From positions 6,386,001 through 6,450,000 of the forward strand of contig NZ_CP109479.1 in the NCBI RefSeq assembly GCF_036227485.1: a DNA stretch of 64,000 nt, given 5' to 3'. The stretch is from Streptomyces sp. NBC_01451. GTDB lineage: Bacteria; Actinomycetota; Actinomycetes; Streptomycetales; Streptomycetaceae. Both the position numbers and the translations under genes were made by a program. Shown one piece after another: positions 55,859-64,000 of the stretch (its first letter is position 1; every line of letters starts with the position of its first letter). The notes beneath the pieces are model-generated. The model did not search any database. It was not told the DNA's origin and saw nothing but the letters and a program-made list of their open reading frames with translations.

Positions 55859-56860
55859 ATGGCCGCGAACCGTTCCACCCTCGTCCCCGTCATCGCCCTC
55901 ACCGCCCTGGCCCCCATCTCCTGGGGCACCACCTACGCGGTCACCACGGAGTTCCTCCCGCCCGACCGGCCGCTCTTCACCGCCCTCCTGCGTGCCCTGC
56001 CCGCGGGGCTCGTCCTGCTCGCGCTGACCCGGGTGCTGCCGCGCGGCGCCTGGTGGTGGAGGGCGACGGTCCTCGGCGCGCTGAACATCGGCGCCTTCTT
56101 CCCGCTGCTGTTCCTCTCCGCGTACCGGCTGCCGGGCGGCATGGCGGCGGTCGTCGGGTCGGTCGGCCCGCTGTTCGTCGCCGGGCTCGCGACGGCGCTC
56201 CTGGGCGAGCGTCCGACCGTACGCACCCTGCTCACCGGAGTCGCGGCGGCGCTCGGTGTCAGCCTGGTGGTCCTGAAGGCGGCCGGGGCGCTGGATGCCG
56301 TGGGCGTGCTGGCCGCCCTCGCCTCCACCGCGTCGATGTCGACGGGCACCGTACTGACGAAACGCTGGGGCCGTCCGGACGGCGTGGGCCCGCTCGCCCT
56401 CACCGGCTGGCAGCTCACCGCCGGCGGCCTGCTCGTCGCGCCCGTCGCCGTGCTCGTCGAGGGTGCTCCGCCCGCGCTGGACGGCCGGGCCGCCGCCGGG
56501 TACCTCTACCTCGCGCTGGCGAACACCGCGGTCGCGTACTGGCTCTGGTTCCGCGGCATCGGCCGGCTCACCGCGACCCAGGTCACCTTCCTCGGCCCGC
56601 TGTCCCCGCTGACCGCCGCGATCGTCGGCTGGGCAGCCCTCGGCCAGGCTCTGACACCGGTCCAACTGGCGGGCATGGGGCTGGCGTTCGGGGCGACGGT
56701 GGTGGGGCAGACGGGGGTGCGCCGGTCCGCTCCGGCGACGGCGACAGGTTCGGGTTCGGGTTCGGGGCCGACGCTGGAGCCGGGTTCGGGGACGAGGACG
56801 GAGTCCGGCCCCGCGGCGGGGAAGGGGCGGGTTCCTGTTCTGGCGTCACGCCGCTCCTGA
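55859..56860 (+). CDS. EamA/DMT-family transporter
   Basis: 333 residues with about ten membrane helices and the WGTTYAVTTEFLPP start typical of two-EamA-domain metabolite exporters. The last 40 residues are low-complexity Ser/Gly/Pro. The substrate is unknown. It is under the divergent MarR regulator. Confidence 0.9.
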   Translation: MAANRSTLVPVIALTALAPISWGTTYAVTTEFLPPDRPLFTALLRALPAGLVLLALTRVLPRGAWWWRATVLGALNIGAFFPLLFLSAYRLPGGMAAVVGSVGPLFVAGLATALLGERPTVRTLLTGVAAALGVSLVVLKAAGALDAVGVLAALASTASMSTGTVLTKRWGRPDGVGPLALTGWQLTAGGLLVAPVAVLVEGAPPALDGRAAAGYLYLALANTAVAYWLWFRGIGRLTATQVTFLGPLSPLTAAIVGWAALGQALTPVQLAGMGLAFGATVVGQTGVRRSAPATATGSGSGSGPTLEPGSGTRTESGPAAGKGRVPVLASRRS

Positions 56861-56935
56861 GCGCGTGTCGTCGCGCGGGTCTCCGCCGTTACCCGGGTGT
56901 TGGCGCATGGTTGTCCACCCGGAGGCCGATCGGAA

Positions 56936-57370
56936 GTGAGTGACTCCCGGGTTCCGGCGTGGGGACGGAAGCTGACCGTGCCGTGCCTGGCGTGCGGCAT
57001 CGCCACGCATCGGCACCGCACTCTTCGCCCCGACGGGGTGAACGGCTACCGGCCGCACGCCGGTCCCGACCCCGCCCGGCTCGTCGTCGGCGGGGAGCCG
57101 GAGCCGGAAGCGGCCTGGATCGCCCTGATCCCCGGGGACTATCCGGCCAGGCTCTTCACCGACGACGAGGTCTACCATCTGGCCGGCGGCATCGCCTGGC
57201 CGGGCCCTCACCACCGGGACTACGGCACCGCCAGGATCGTCCACGACGCCTGCTGTCCGACCCTCCACCGCACCCAGCCGGACACCAGCCGCGGCGCGGC
57301 CGAACTCTGGCGCGCCATGCGGCTGCGACTGGCCCGCGGCACAGGCGGTGGCGCCGGACGACGTGGATGA
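56936..57370 (+). CDS. DUF6083-like hypothetical protein
   Basis: 144 residues with a CLACG zinc-knuckle-like pair and the PGDYPARLFTDDEVYHLAGG segment typical of small Streptomyces DUF6083-type proteins. CCPTLHR follows later and could complete a metal site. The GTG at 56936 has GGAGG about 10 nt upstream. The function is unknown. Confidence 0.7.
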   Translation: MSDSRVPAWGRKLTVPCLACGIATHRHRTLRPDGVNGYRPHAGPDPARLVVGGEPEPEAAWIALIPGDYPARLFTDDEVYHLAGGIAWPGPHHRDYGTARIVHDACCPTLHRTQPDTSRGAAELWRAMRLRLARGTGGGAGRRG

Positions 57371-57562
57371 CGTGGAGACGTGGATGACGTACGACGCCGA
57401 CCAGCCGCGGGGAACGCCCGGCGTGGGGCGCGGGTCCGACCTCACGTTCCTGGGCGTGTTCGCGGGCGAGGGCGCCCGGGCGGCTCTGCACGCACCCCGG
57501 TGGACACGTGGACGCTTCGTCATCCGGGGACGACTCCCGTCGCCCGGCAGCCGGGGAAACGC

Positions 57563-57600
57563 CGAACGGCGCGTCCCGGTGGACCGGGGCGCGCCGTTCG
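57563..57600 (-). terminator. pepN terminator
   Basis: CGAACGGCGC and GCGCCGTTCG form a stem just downstream of the pepN stop (57623, minus strand). Confidence 0.8.
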
Positions 57601-57622
57601 GCGTGGGGCGACGATCTGCCGG

Positions 57623-60205
57623 TTACGAGGCCGCCGCGTCCGCCGCCTGTGCCCTGAGCGCGCGCTCGACGCCGGAACGGGACTCCGAGACGAGCCGCCG
57701 CAGGGCCGCGTTCGGCTCGGCGGCGGTCAGCCAGGCGTCCGTCTTCGCCAGGGTCTCCTGCGACACCTGGACGGCCGGGTAGAGGCCGACGGCGATCTGC
57801 TGGGCGATCTCGTGCGAGCGCGAGTCCCAGGCTTCCTTGACCACCGCGAAGTACTTGTCGGTGTACGGCTCCAGCAGCTCGCGCTGGTCGGTCTGGACGA
57901 AGCCGCCGATGACGGCCTCCTGGACGGCGTTCGGCAGCTTGTCGGACTCGATGACCGACGCCCAGGCCTCCGCCTTGGCCTCCGGGGTCGGCCGGGCGGC
58001 CCGGGCGGTGGCGGCGTGCCGCTCACCGGCGGCCGTCTTGTCCCGCTCGTACTCGCCCGCGATCTGGTCCTCGTCGAAGCGCCCGACGGCCGCCAGCCGC
58101 TGGACGAACGACCAGCGCAGCTCGGTGTCGACGGCCAGCCCCTCGATGGTCTGCGTGCCCTCCAGCAGGGCGTCCAGCAGGTCCAGCTGCTCCGGCGTAC
58201 GGGCCGTGGCCGCGAAGGCGCGGGCCCAGGCCAGCTGGTGGTCGGAGCCCGCCTCGGACGTCCGGAGGTGGGCCAGCGTGGCGTCCGTCCAGCGGGTCAG
58301 CAGGGTCTCGCGGGCGGCCGGGTCGGCGTACAGCTCGATCGCCAGCTTCACCTGCCGCTGGAGCGACTGCACGACGCCGATGTCCGACTCCTTGCCGATG
58401 CCCGACAGGACGAGGGAGAGGTAGTCGCGGGTGGCCAGTTCGGCGTCGCGGGTCATGTCCCAGGCGGAGGCCCAGCACAGCGCGCGCGGGAGGGAGGCCT
58501 CGAAGTCGCCCAGGTGCTCGGTGACGAACGCGAGGGAGTCGTCGTCGAGGCGGACCTTGGAGTACGACAGGTCGTCGTCGTTGAGCAGGATCACGGCCGG
58601 ACGGCGCCTGCCGACCAGCTGCGGTACGGCCGTCAGCTCGCCGTCGACGTCCAGCTCGATGCGCCCGGTCTCGTCGTCACGCAGCAGCTTGCCGCTCTCG
58701 TCGTCGAGGTCGTACAGACCGACGGCGATACGGTGCGGCCGGAGCGTGGGCTCACCCTTGGCACCGGCGGGCAGGGCGGGGGCCTCCTGGCGGATGGCGA
58801 AGGAGGTGATGACCCCGTCGGCGTCCGTCTCGATCTCCGGACGCAGGATGTTGATACCGGCCGTCTCCAGCCACGACTTCGACCACGCCTTCAGATCACG
58901 CCCGGAGGTCTCCTCCAGGGCGCCCAGCAGGTCGCTGAGCCGCGTGTTGCCGTACGCGTGCTGCTTGAAGTAGGCCTGCACGCCCGCGAAGAACGCGTCC
59001 ATGCCGACGTACGCGACGAGCTGCTTCAGTACGGAGGCGCCCTTGGCGTACGTGATGCCGTCGAAGTTGACGAGGACGTCGTCGAGGTCGCGGATCTCCG
59101 CCATGATCGGGTGGGTGGACGGCAGCTGGTCCTGGCGGTACGCCCACGTCTTCATGGAGTTGGCGAAGGTGGTCCAGGAGTGCGGCCAGCGCGAGCCGGG
59201 GGCGTACGCCTGGCAGGCGATGGAGGTGTAGGTGGCGAACGACTCGTTCAGCCACAGGTCGTTCCACCACTCCATGGTGACGAGGTCGCCGAACCACATG
59301 TGCGCCAGCTCGTGCAGGATCGTCTCGGCGCGCGTCTCGTACGCGGCGTCGGTGACCTTGGAGCGGAACACGTACTGGTCGCGGATGGTGACCGCGCCCG
59401 CGTTCTCCATGGCACCGGCGTTGAACTCGGGAACGAACAACTGGTCGTACTTCTTGAAGGGGTACGCGTAGTCGAACTTCTCCTGGAACCACTCGAAGCC
59501 CTGCCGGGTCACCGCGAAGATGGCGTCGGAGTCGAGGAACTCGGCGAGCGAGGGCCGGCAGTAGATGCCGAGCGGAACGGTCTGCCCGTCCGCCTCGTAC
59601 ACACTGTGGACCGAGTGGTACGGCCCGACGATGAGCGCGGTGATGTACGTGGAGATGCGCGGCGTCGGCTCGAAGCGCCAGACGTCGTCCTTCGGCTCGG
59701 GCGTCGGCGAGTTGGAGATGACGGTCCAGCCGGACGGCGCGGTCACCGTGAACTGGAAGGTCGCCTTGAGGTCCGGCTGCTCGAACGAGGCGAACACGCG
59801 CCGGGCGTCCGGCACCTCGAACTGGGTGTAGAGGTATGCCTGCTGGTCGACCGGGTCGACGAAGCGGTGCAGACCCTCACCGGTGTTGGTGTAGGCGCAG
59901 TCGGCGACGACGCGCAGCACGTTGCGGCCCGCCAGCAGTCCCGGCAGCGCGATCCGGGAGTCCTTGAAGACCTCGTCGGGGTCGAGCGCGTCCCCGTTGA
60001 GGGTGACCTCGCGTACGGTCGGGGCCACCAGGTCGATGAAGGACTCCGCGCCGGTCTCGGCGGAGTCGAAGCGCACTGTGGTCACGGACCTGTAGGTGCC
60101 GCCCTCCTGTGCGCCGGAGAGGTCGAGCTCGATCTCGTACGAGTCAACAGTGAGCAGCTTCGCCCGCGCTTGCGCCTCTTCGCGGGTCAGGTTTGTGCCA
60201 GGCAC
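57623..60205 (-). CDS. pepN: Aminopeptidase N (M1 family)
   Basis: 860 residues of the M1 zinc metallopeptidases. Exopeptidase motif GAMEN and zinc motif HELAHMWFGD with the downstream Glu in WLNESFA. An N-terminal saddle and C-terminal helical domain complete the family length. It trims N-terminal residues from peptides in the cytoplasm. The GTG at 60205 has GAGGAG 9 nt upstream; a farther frame extension is unlikely. Confidence 0.97.
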   Translation of the reverse strand: MPGTNLTREEAQARAKLLTVDSYEIELDLSGAQEGGTYRSVTTVRFDSAETGAESFIDLVAPTVREVTLNGDALDPDEVFKDSRIALPGLLAGRNVLRVVADCAYTNTGEGLHRFVDPVDQQAYLYTQFEVPDARRVFASFEQPDLKATFQFTVTAPSGWTVISNSPTPEPKDDVWRFEPTPRISTYITALIVGPYHSVHSVYEADGQTVPLGIYCRPSLAEFLDSDAIFAVTRQGFEWFQEKFDYAYPFKKYDQLFVPEFNAGAMENAGAVTIRDQYVFRSKVTDAAYETRAETILHELAHMWFGDLVTMEWWNDLWLNESFATYTSIACQAYAPGSRWPHSWTTFANSMKTWAYRQDQLPSTHPIMAEIRDLDDVLVNFDGITYAKGASVLKQLVAYVGMDAFFAGVQAYFKQHAYGNTRLSDLLGALEETSGRDLKAWSKSWLETAGINILRPEIETDADGVITSFAIRQEAPALPAGAKGEPTLRPHRIAVGLYDLDDESGKLLRDDETGRIELDVDGELTAVPQLVGRRRPAVILLNDDDLSYSKVRLDDDSLAFVTEHLGDFEASLPRALCWASAWDMTRDAELATRDYLSLVLSGIGKESDIGVVQSLQRQVKLAIELYADPAARETLLTRWTDATLAHLRTSEAGSDHQLAWARAFAATARTPEQLDLLDALLEGTQTIEGLAVDTELRWSFVQRLAAVGRFDEDQIAGEYERDKTAAGERHAATARAARPTPEAKAEAWASVIESDKLPNAVQEAVIGGFVQTDQRELLEPYTDKYFAVVKEAWDSRSHEIAQQIAVGLYPAVQVSQETLAKTDAWLTAAEPNAALRRLVSESRSGVERALRAQAADAAAS

Positions 60206-60453
60206 GCGGTCATCTCCTCGTATGTGTGGGTTGCGCCATCCTTCCATGGGATCCGCGGCCGACGCGATGTCCGTAACCCGCCGGTGAGCGCGGGTGGACC
60301 GGCGGTCCGCTGATCCCTGAGAGGGTGCCTTCTGCTGACGTTTCGGCGGGCCGGATGGTTCCGCTCCCCGGGGCTTCGCCTCGGTGCCGGCCGGCACCGT
60401 CCAGGCGCCGTCCGGCCGTCGAGGACGAGGCCGTTCAGGCCGACAGCGGGCGT

Positions 60454-60472
60454 CTGGGGGCGCAGCCCCCGG
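60454..60472 (-). terminator. asd terminator hairpin
   Basis: TGGGGGC-GCA-GCCCCCG forms the short hairpin common after Streptomyces genes, downstream of asd at 60527. It is followed by tandem GGACGGGAGG repeats at about 60479-60500. The rest of 60206-60526 carries the pepN promoter region. Confidence 0.6.
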
Positions 60473-60526
60473 GAACGGGAGGGGACGGGAGGGGACGGGC
60501 AGGGGCGGCGGGTGGGCGAAAAACGC

Positions 60527-61606
<1,080 letters not shown>

Positions 61607-61895
61607 TCATGCGTCCCACCCGGGGCAACCTGTCCAATCCTTTGCCCGGCATGCCCGAGGAATGGGACGGGACACGGGCCGCGCCCGGTTGCGATCGTCC
61701 GGCCGCACCCATCCCGAGCTGGAGAAACCCGCCCGCCGGGGAGCCTCGGGCGCAAGCTGTACGGACCCGGGCCGACCGGGGACGGGCGGGGCCCGGGTCT
61801 CGCTTCGGTAACGGTGTGACGTACGTCTCTGCTGCGGCCGAACGTTTCGGGCGCCCTCGGCGTCGTAGGGAAAACGCGGCGAGGGGGAGGGTGCT

Positions 61896-62426
61896 GTGCT
61901 GCGCAGAAAGGCCCGGCGCGTCCAGGAGGACGACCACGGCGACCCGCTGGACACGGCGCAGGAGCGCAGGGTCCGGGCGGTGCTCGCGCTCGGCGGTGTG
62001 CCGCAGGCGGACCTGCTGGACGGGGTACAGCAGGTCCGCCTGCGGCTGCTGGAACGCACCGCGAACGGACACGAGGCGCCGCGTGACGTGTCGGCGTGGG
62101 CGGCGGTCGTCGCCTCCAACCTCGCCATGGACTGGCACCGGGCCAAGCGCCGCCAGGAACGGCTGGGGGAGCGGCTCGCCTCCCTGCGCCAGCCGGTGGC
62201 CCACCCTTCCGGCGAGGAGACGAGCCTGCTCTCCCTGGCCGTCGCCCGGGGACTCGACGACCTGCCCGACCCCCAGCGCCAGGTGGTGGTCCTGCGTTTC
62301 TACGCCGACCTGCCGGTACGCGGGATCGCCGAGGAGCTGGGCATCCCGGAAGGCACGGTCAAGAGCAGGCTGCACACGGCGGTACGGGCACTGCGCGCCC
62401 GCCTGCACGAGGACGAGGTGGTGTGA
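61896..62426 (+). CDS. ECF-type RNA polymerase sigma factor
   Basis: 176 residues. Region 2 includes DGVQQVRLRLLER and AWAAVVASNLAMDWHR; region 4 has LPDPQRQVVVLRFYADLPVRGIAEELGIPEGTVKSRLH. It is preceded by GAGGGGGAGG at 5-6 nt. It is divergent from asd and coupled to the next gene (2-nt gap), so that gene is the likely anti-sigma or regulator. The upstream gap 61547-61895 shows no other gene. Confidence 0.9.
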   Translation: MLRRKARRVQEDDHGDPLDTAQERRVRAVLALGGVPQADLLDGVQQVRLRLLERTANGHEAPRDVSAWAAVVASNLAMDWHRAKRRQERLGERLASLRQPVAHPSGEETSLLSLAVARGLDDLPDPQRQVVVLRFYADLPVRGIAEELGIPEGTVKSRLHTAVRALRARLHEDEVV

Positions 62427-62427
62427 C

Positions 62428-63204
62428 ATGGCCGCCGAACACGACGGCGTGGACGCGTTGATGGCCGCGCTGACGGACGATCCGCTGCCCGAAGAGGCCC
62501 TCACGGACGCCGACTTCATGGCCGAGCACTGGTCGGCTGCGGCCGATGTGGCGCTGCTGCGCGAGCAGTTGGGGCTCATCGGGGGCGCCCTGGCGGCGCA
62601 GGAACGCACGTCGGCGGAATCGGAGGCGGTGCGAAAGCCTGTGCGCGAGTCGACGCGGAAGCCGGTCCGCGTCCCGCTGCGGGAACGGCCGTACTGGCGT
62701 CCGCTGCGCGCTCTCGCCCTCGGTGTAGCCGCCGTGACCGTCGTGGGGACCGCGTTCACGGGGGCGGTGTGGCTCGTCTCGCAGGCCGGGAAGGGGGTCG
62801 ACTCGGCGACTTCCTCGGCGGCCGACTCGAAGAGTGACGGCGGCGAGGGCGGAAAGGACGTGTCCGGCTCGGGCGCCCTGACCAGCCCGGGACACCTCGC
62901 CTGTGCCCGCCTGGTCGTCGAGGGCACGGTCACCGCCGTCGACCCCGGACCCGGTGCCGATCAGGACCGGGTCACCTTGCGCGTGACCCGGTACTACAAG
63001 CCGGACAAGGGCCCGGCCGAGGTGACGTTCGTGATGGACCAGGAGGCGGACCCCCGGCCGACCGTGGGCGACCACGCCCTGATCGCCATCCCGACGGGTG
63101 CCGCCTCCCCCGACACCTGGACCGTCGACGCGAAGGAGATCGCCGCGGAACGGGCCGGGATCACGGACGCGCTCCCCGAATCACGCACCCGGCCGTGCGA
63201 GTGA
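62428..63204 (+). CDS. Single-pass membrane protein, possible sigma-factor partner
   Basis: 258 residues. The cytoplasmic N-terminus (about 90 residues) is followed by one helix at about 92-115, then an extracytoplasmic beta-rich domain. The N-terminus lacks the HxxxCxxC zinc anti-sigma motif. Gene position and topology suggest an anti-sigma function, but the family is not recognised. Confidence 0.72.
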   Translation: MAAEHDGVDALMAALTDDPLPEEALTDADFMAEHWSAAADVALLREQLGLIGGALAAQERTSAESEAVRKPVRESTRKPVRVPLRERPYWRPLRALALGVAAVTVVGTAFTGAVWLVSQAGKGVDSATSSAADSKSDGGEGGKDVSGSGALTSPGHLACARLVVEGTVTAVDPGPGADQDRVTLRVTRYYKPDKGPAEVTFVMDQEADPRPTVGDHALIAIPTGAASPDTWTVDAKEIAAERAGITDALPESRTRPCE

Positions 63205-63236
63205 ACCGCGAGTCGGACAACGGGTGAACGGCAAAG

Positions 63237-63273
63237 GGGCGGGCGTCCGGTACCAGGTACCGGACGCCCGCCC
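63237..63273. terminator. Bidirectional terminator
   Basis: A perfect 18-bp inverted repeat (63237-63254 and 63256-63273) between the convergent sigma-partner gene and the protease fragment. Confidence 0.85.
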
Positions 63274-63290
63274 TGTGGTCGTGCCTACCG

Positions 63291-64000
63291 CTACGGCGTG
63301 ACCTTCTCGATCTTCACGTTGCCGATACCGGCGACCGTGCCGTGCGCGTTCACCAGGGACACCTGGCCGAAGAACTCACGGCCCGCCGGCGCGACCGCCG
63401 AGGCGACGATGTTGCCGGAGACGGTCGCCGAGGCGCCCGTGCCGAGCTTCACCGGGGCGTCGGAGACCTGGATGGAGCCCAGGGCGGACGAGTAGAAGAC
63501 GTCCTGGTAGTCGTAGGCCGTCGAGCCGGCCGGGACCGCGTAGCCGATGACCTCGACGGTGTACGTGCCGGCGGCGGGCGAGGCGATGGAGACCGCCTCC
63601 TCCGAGTCTCCGTCGGCGGAGGTGCCGACCGCGGTGCCGGCCGCGTTGTACACGACCAGGTCGAGGTCGGCGGCCGTGTCGGAGACGTTGCCGATGGCGA
63701 CGTCCAGGGACGCGGCGCCCGCGGGCACCTCGACCGTGGTCGTCTGGGTCTCGCCCTCGGCGATGGTCGGACGGGCGTTCAGCGCGGAGCCGAGCGGACC
63801 GCCGGCCAGCTTGCCGTCGACCGCGGCGAGGTTGTTCGTCACCTTCCAGGAGGCGGCGATCGGCGTGCCGACCTTGGCCTCGGGAACGGTCACGACGTCC
63901 GGGTCGAAGGTCGCGCCCAGGACGGTGGCGTCCAGCTTGTACGGGTTGTCGAGCAGCGGCGACGTACGGCGCGACTCGACCTCGACCTCCCAGACACCCG
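63291..64000 (-). CDS. C-terminal part of secreted S8-type serine peptidase (truncated by window)
   Basis: The minus-strand frame has no start inside the window and continues past 64000. It carries beta-sandwich repeats, VEVESRRTSPLLDNPYKLD near the edge, and TYTVEVIGYAVPAGSTAYDY. These are typical of the C-terminal domains of Streptomyces subtilisin-like proteases. The catalytic part lies outside the window, so the peptidase call is by resemblance only. Confidence 0.6.
   Translation of the reverse strand, partial: GVWEVEVESRRTSPLLDNPYKLDATVLGATFDPDVVTVPEAKVGTPIAASWKVTNNLAAVDGKLAGGPLGSALNARPTIAEGETQTTTVEVPAGAASLDVAIGNVSDTAADLDLVVYNAAGTAVGTSADGDSEEAVSIASPAAGTYTVEVIGYAVPAGSTAYDYQDVFYSSALGSIQVSDAPVKLGTGASATVSGNIVASAVAPAGREFFGQVSLVNAHGTVAGIGNVKIEKVTP

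Noticed and set aside
57380..60313. 977-residue plus-strand ORF opposite pepN
   Set aside because: pepN has complete M1 motifs; the opposite frame is a shadow.

Overview
This is a high-GC Streptomyces chromosome window. The evidence is the strong third-position GC bias, frequent GTG starts, and a set of actinomycete marker genes. These include an SsbB-type SSB, the CsnR/CsnEFGHK chitosan-oligosaccharide locus, a pair of dynamin-like GTPases, an LAETG surface protein with a thioester domain, PknG, and an ECF41 sigma factor.

Layout. (1) 1-7.2 kb: an NDH-2-like FAD oxidoreductase with an ECF41 sigma factor and a matching ECF41-type promoter; an acidic hypothetical protein; a decayed stretch with the N-terminus of a luciferase-like monooxygenase; and a drug-efflux MFS transporter divergent from an MmyB-type XRE regulator. 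(2) 7.7-20.5 kb: a 12.7-kb island between an intact tRNA-Arg(TCT) and a 48-bp direct repeat of its 3' part. It holds small membrane proteins, a SulP remnant, a 2113-residue Rhs/YD-repeat protein with an unusual Trp/Tyr-rich basic C-terminus followed by a small membrane protein (candidate immunity partner), a two-component system divergent from the Rhs gene, and a broken IS5-family element that encloses an ankyrin-repeat gene. A decayed HNH endonuclease lies just outside the left repeat, and no integrase is recognisable. (3) 20.5-31.7 kb: dynamin-like GTPases, ssbB, the thioester surface protein, ettA with a thioesterase, a truncated globin, and a PCMT-like methyltransferase. (4) 31.7-42.5 kb: a leftward seven-gene signalling operon with the order GlnX-like sensor, GlnH-like binding protein, coiled-coil protein, PknG, PP2C phosphatase, vWA protein, FHA protein. 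(5) 42.7-49.7 kb: csnR-csnE-F-G-H-K, for uptake and catabolism of glucosamine oligosaccharides, with a palindromic candidate operator. (6) 49.8-64 kb: an MscS channel, HNH nuclease, malQ, MarR/EamA pair, pepN, asd, an ECF-like sigma factor with a membrane partner, and the C-terminus of an S8-type secreted protein that runs off the window.

The most unusual parts are the tRNA-Arg island, with its Rhs toxin candidate, putative membrane immunity gene and adjacent two-component system, and the PknG-centred phospho-signalling operon, which places an amino-acid sensor, kinase, phosphatase and phosphopeptide reader in one transcription unit. Segments 20.5-64 kb look like conserved core; 3.7-4.6 kb and 7.2-20.5 kb look like accessory or decaying DNA.
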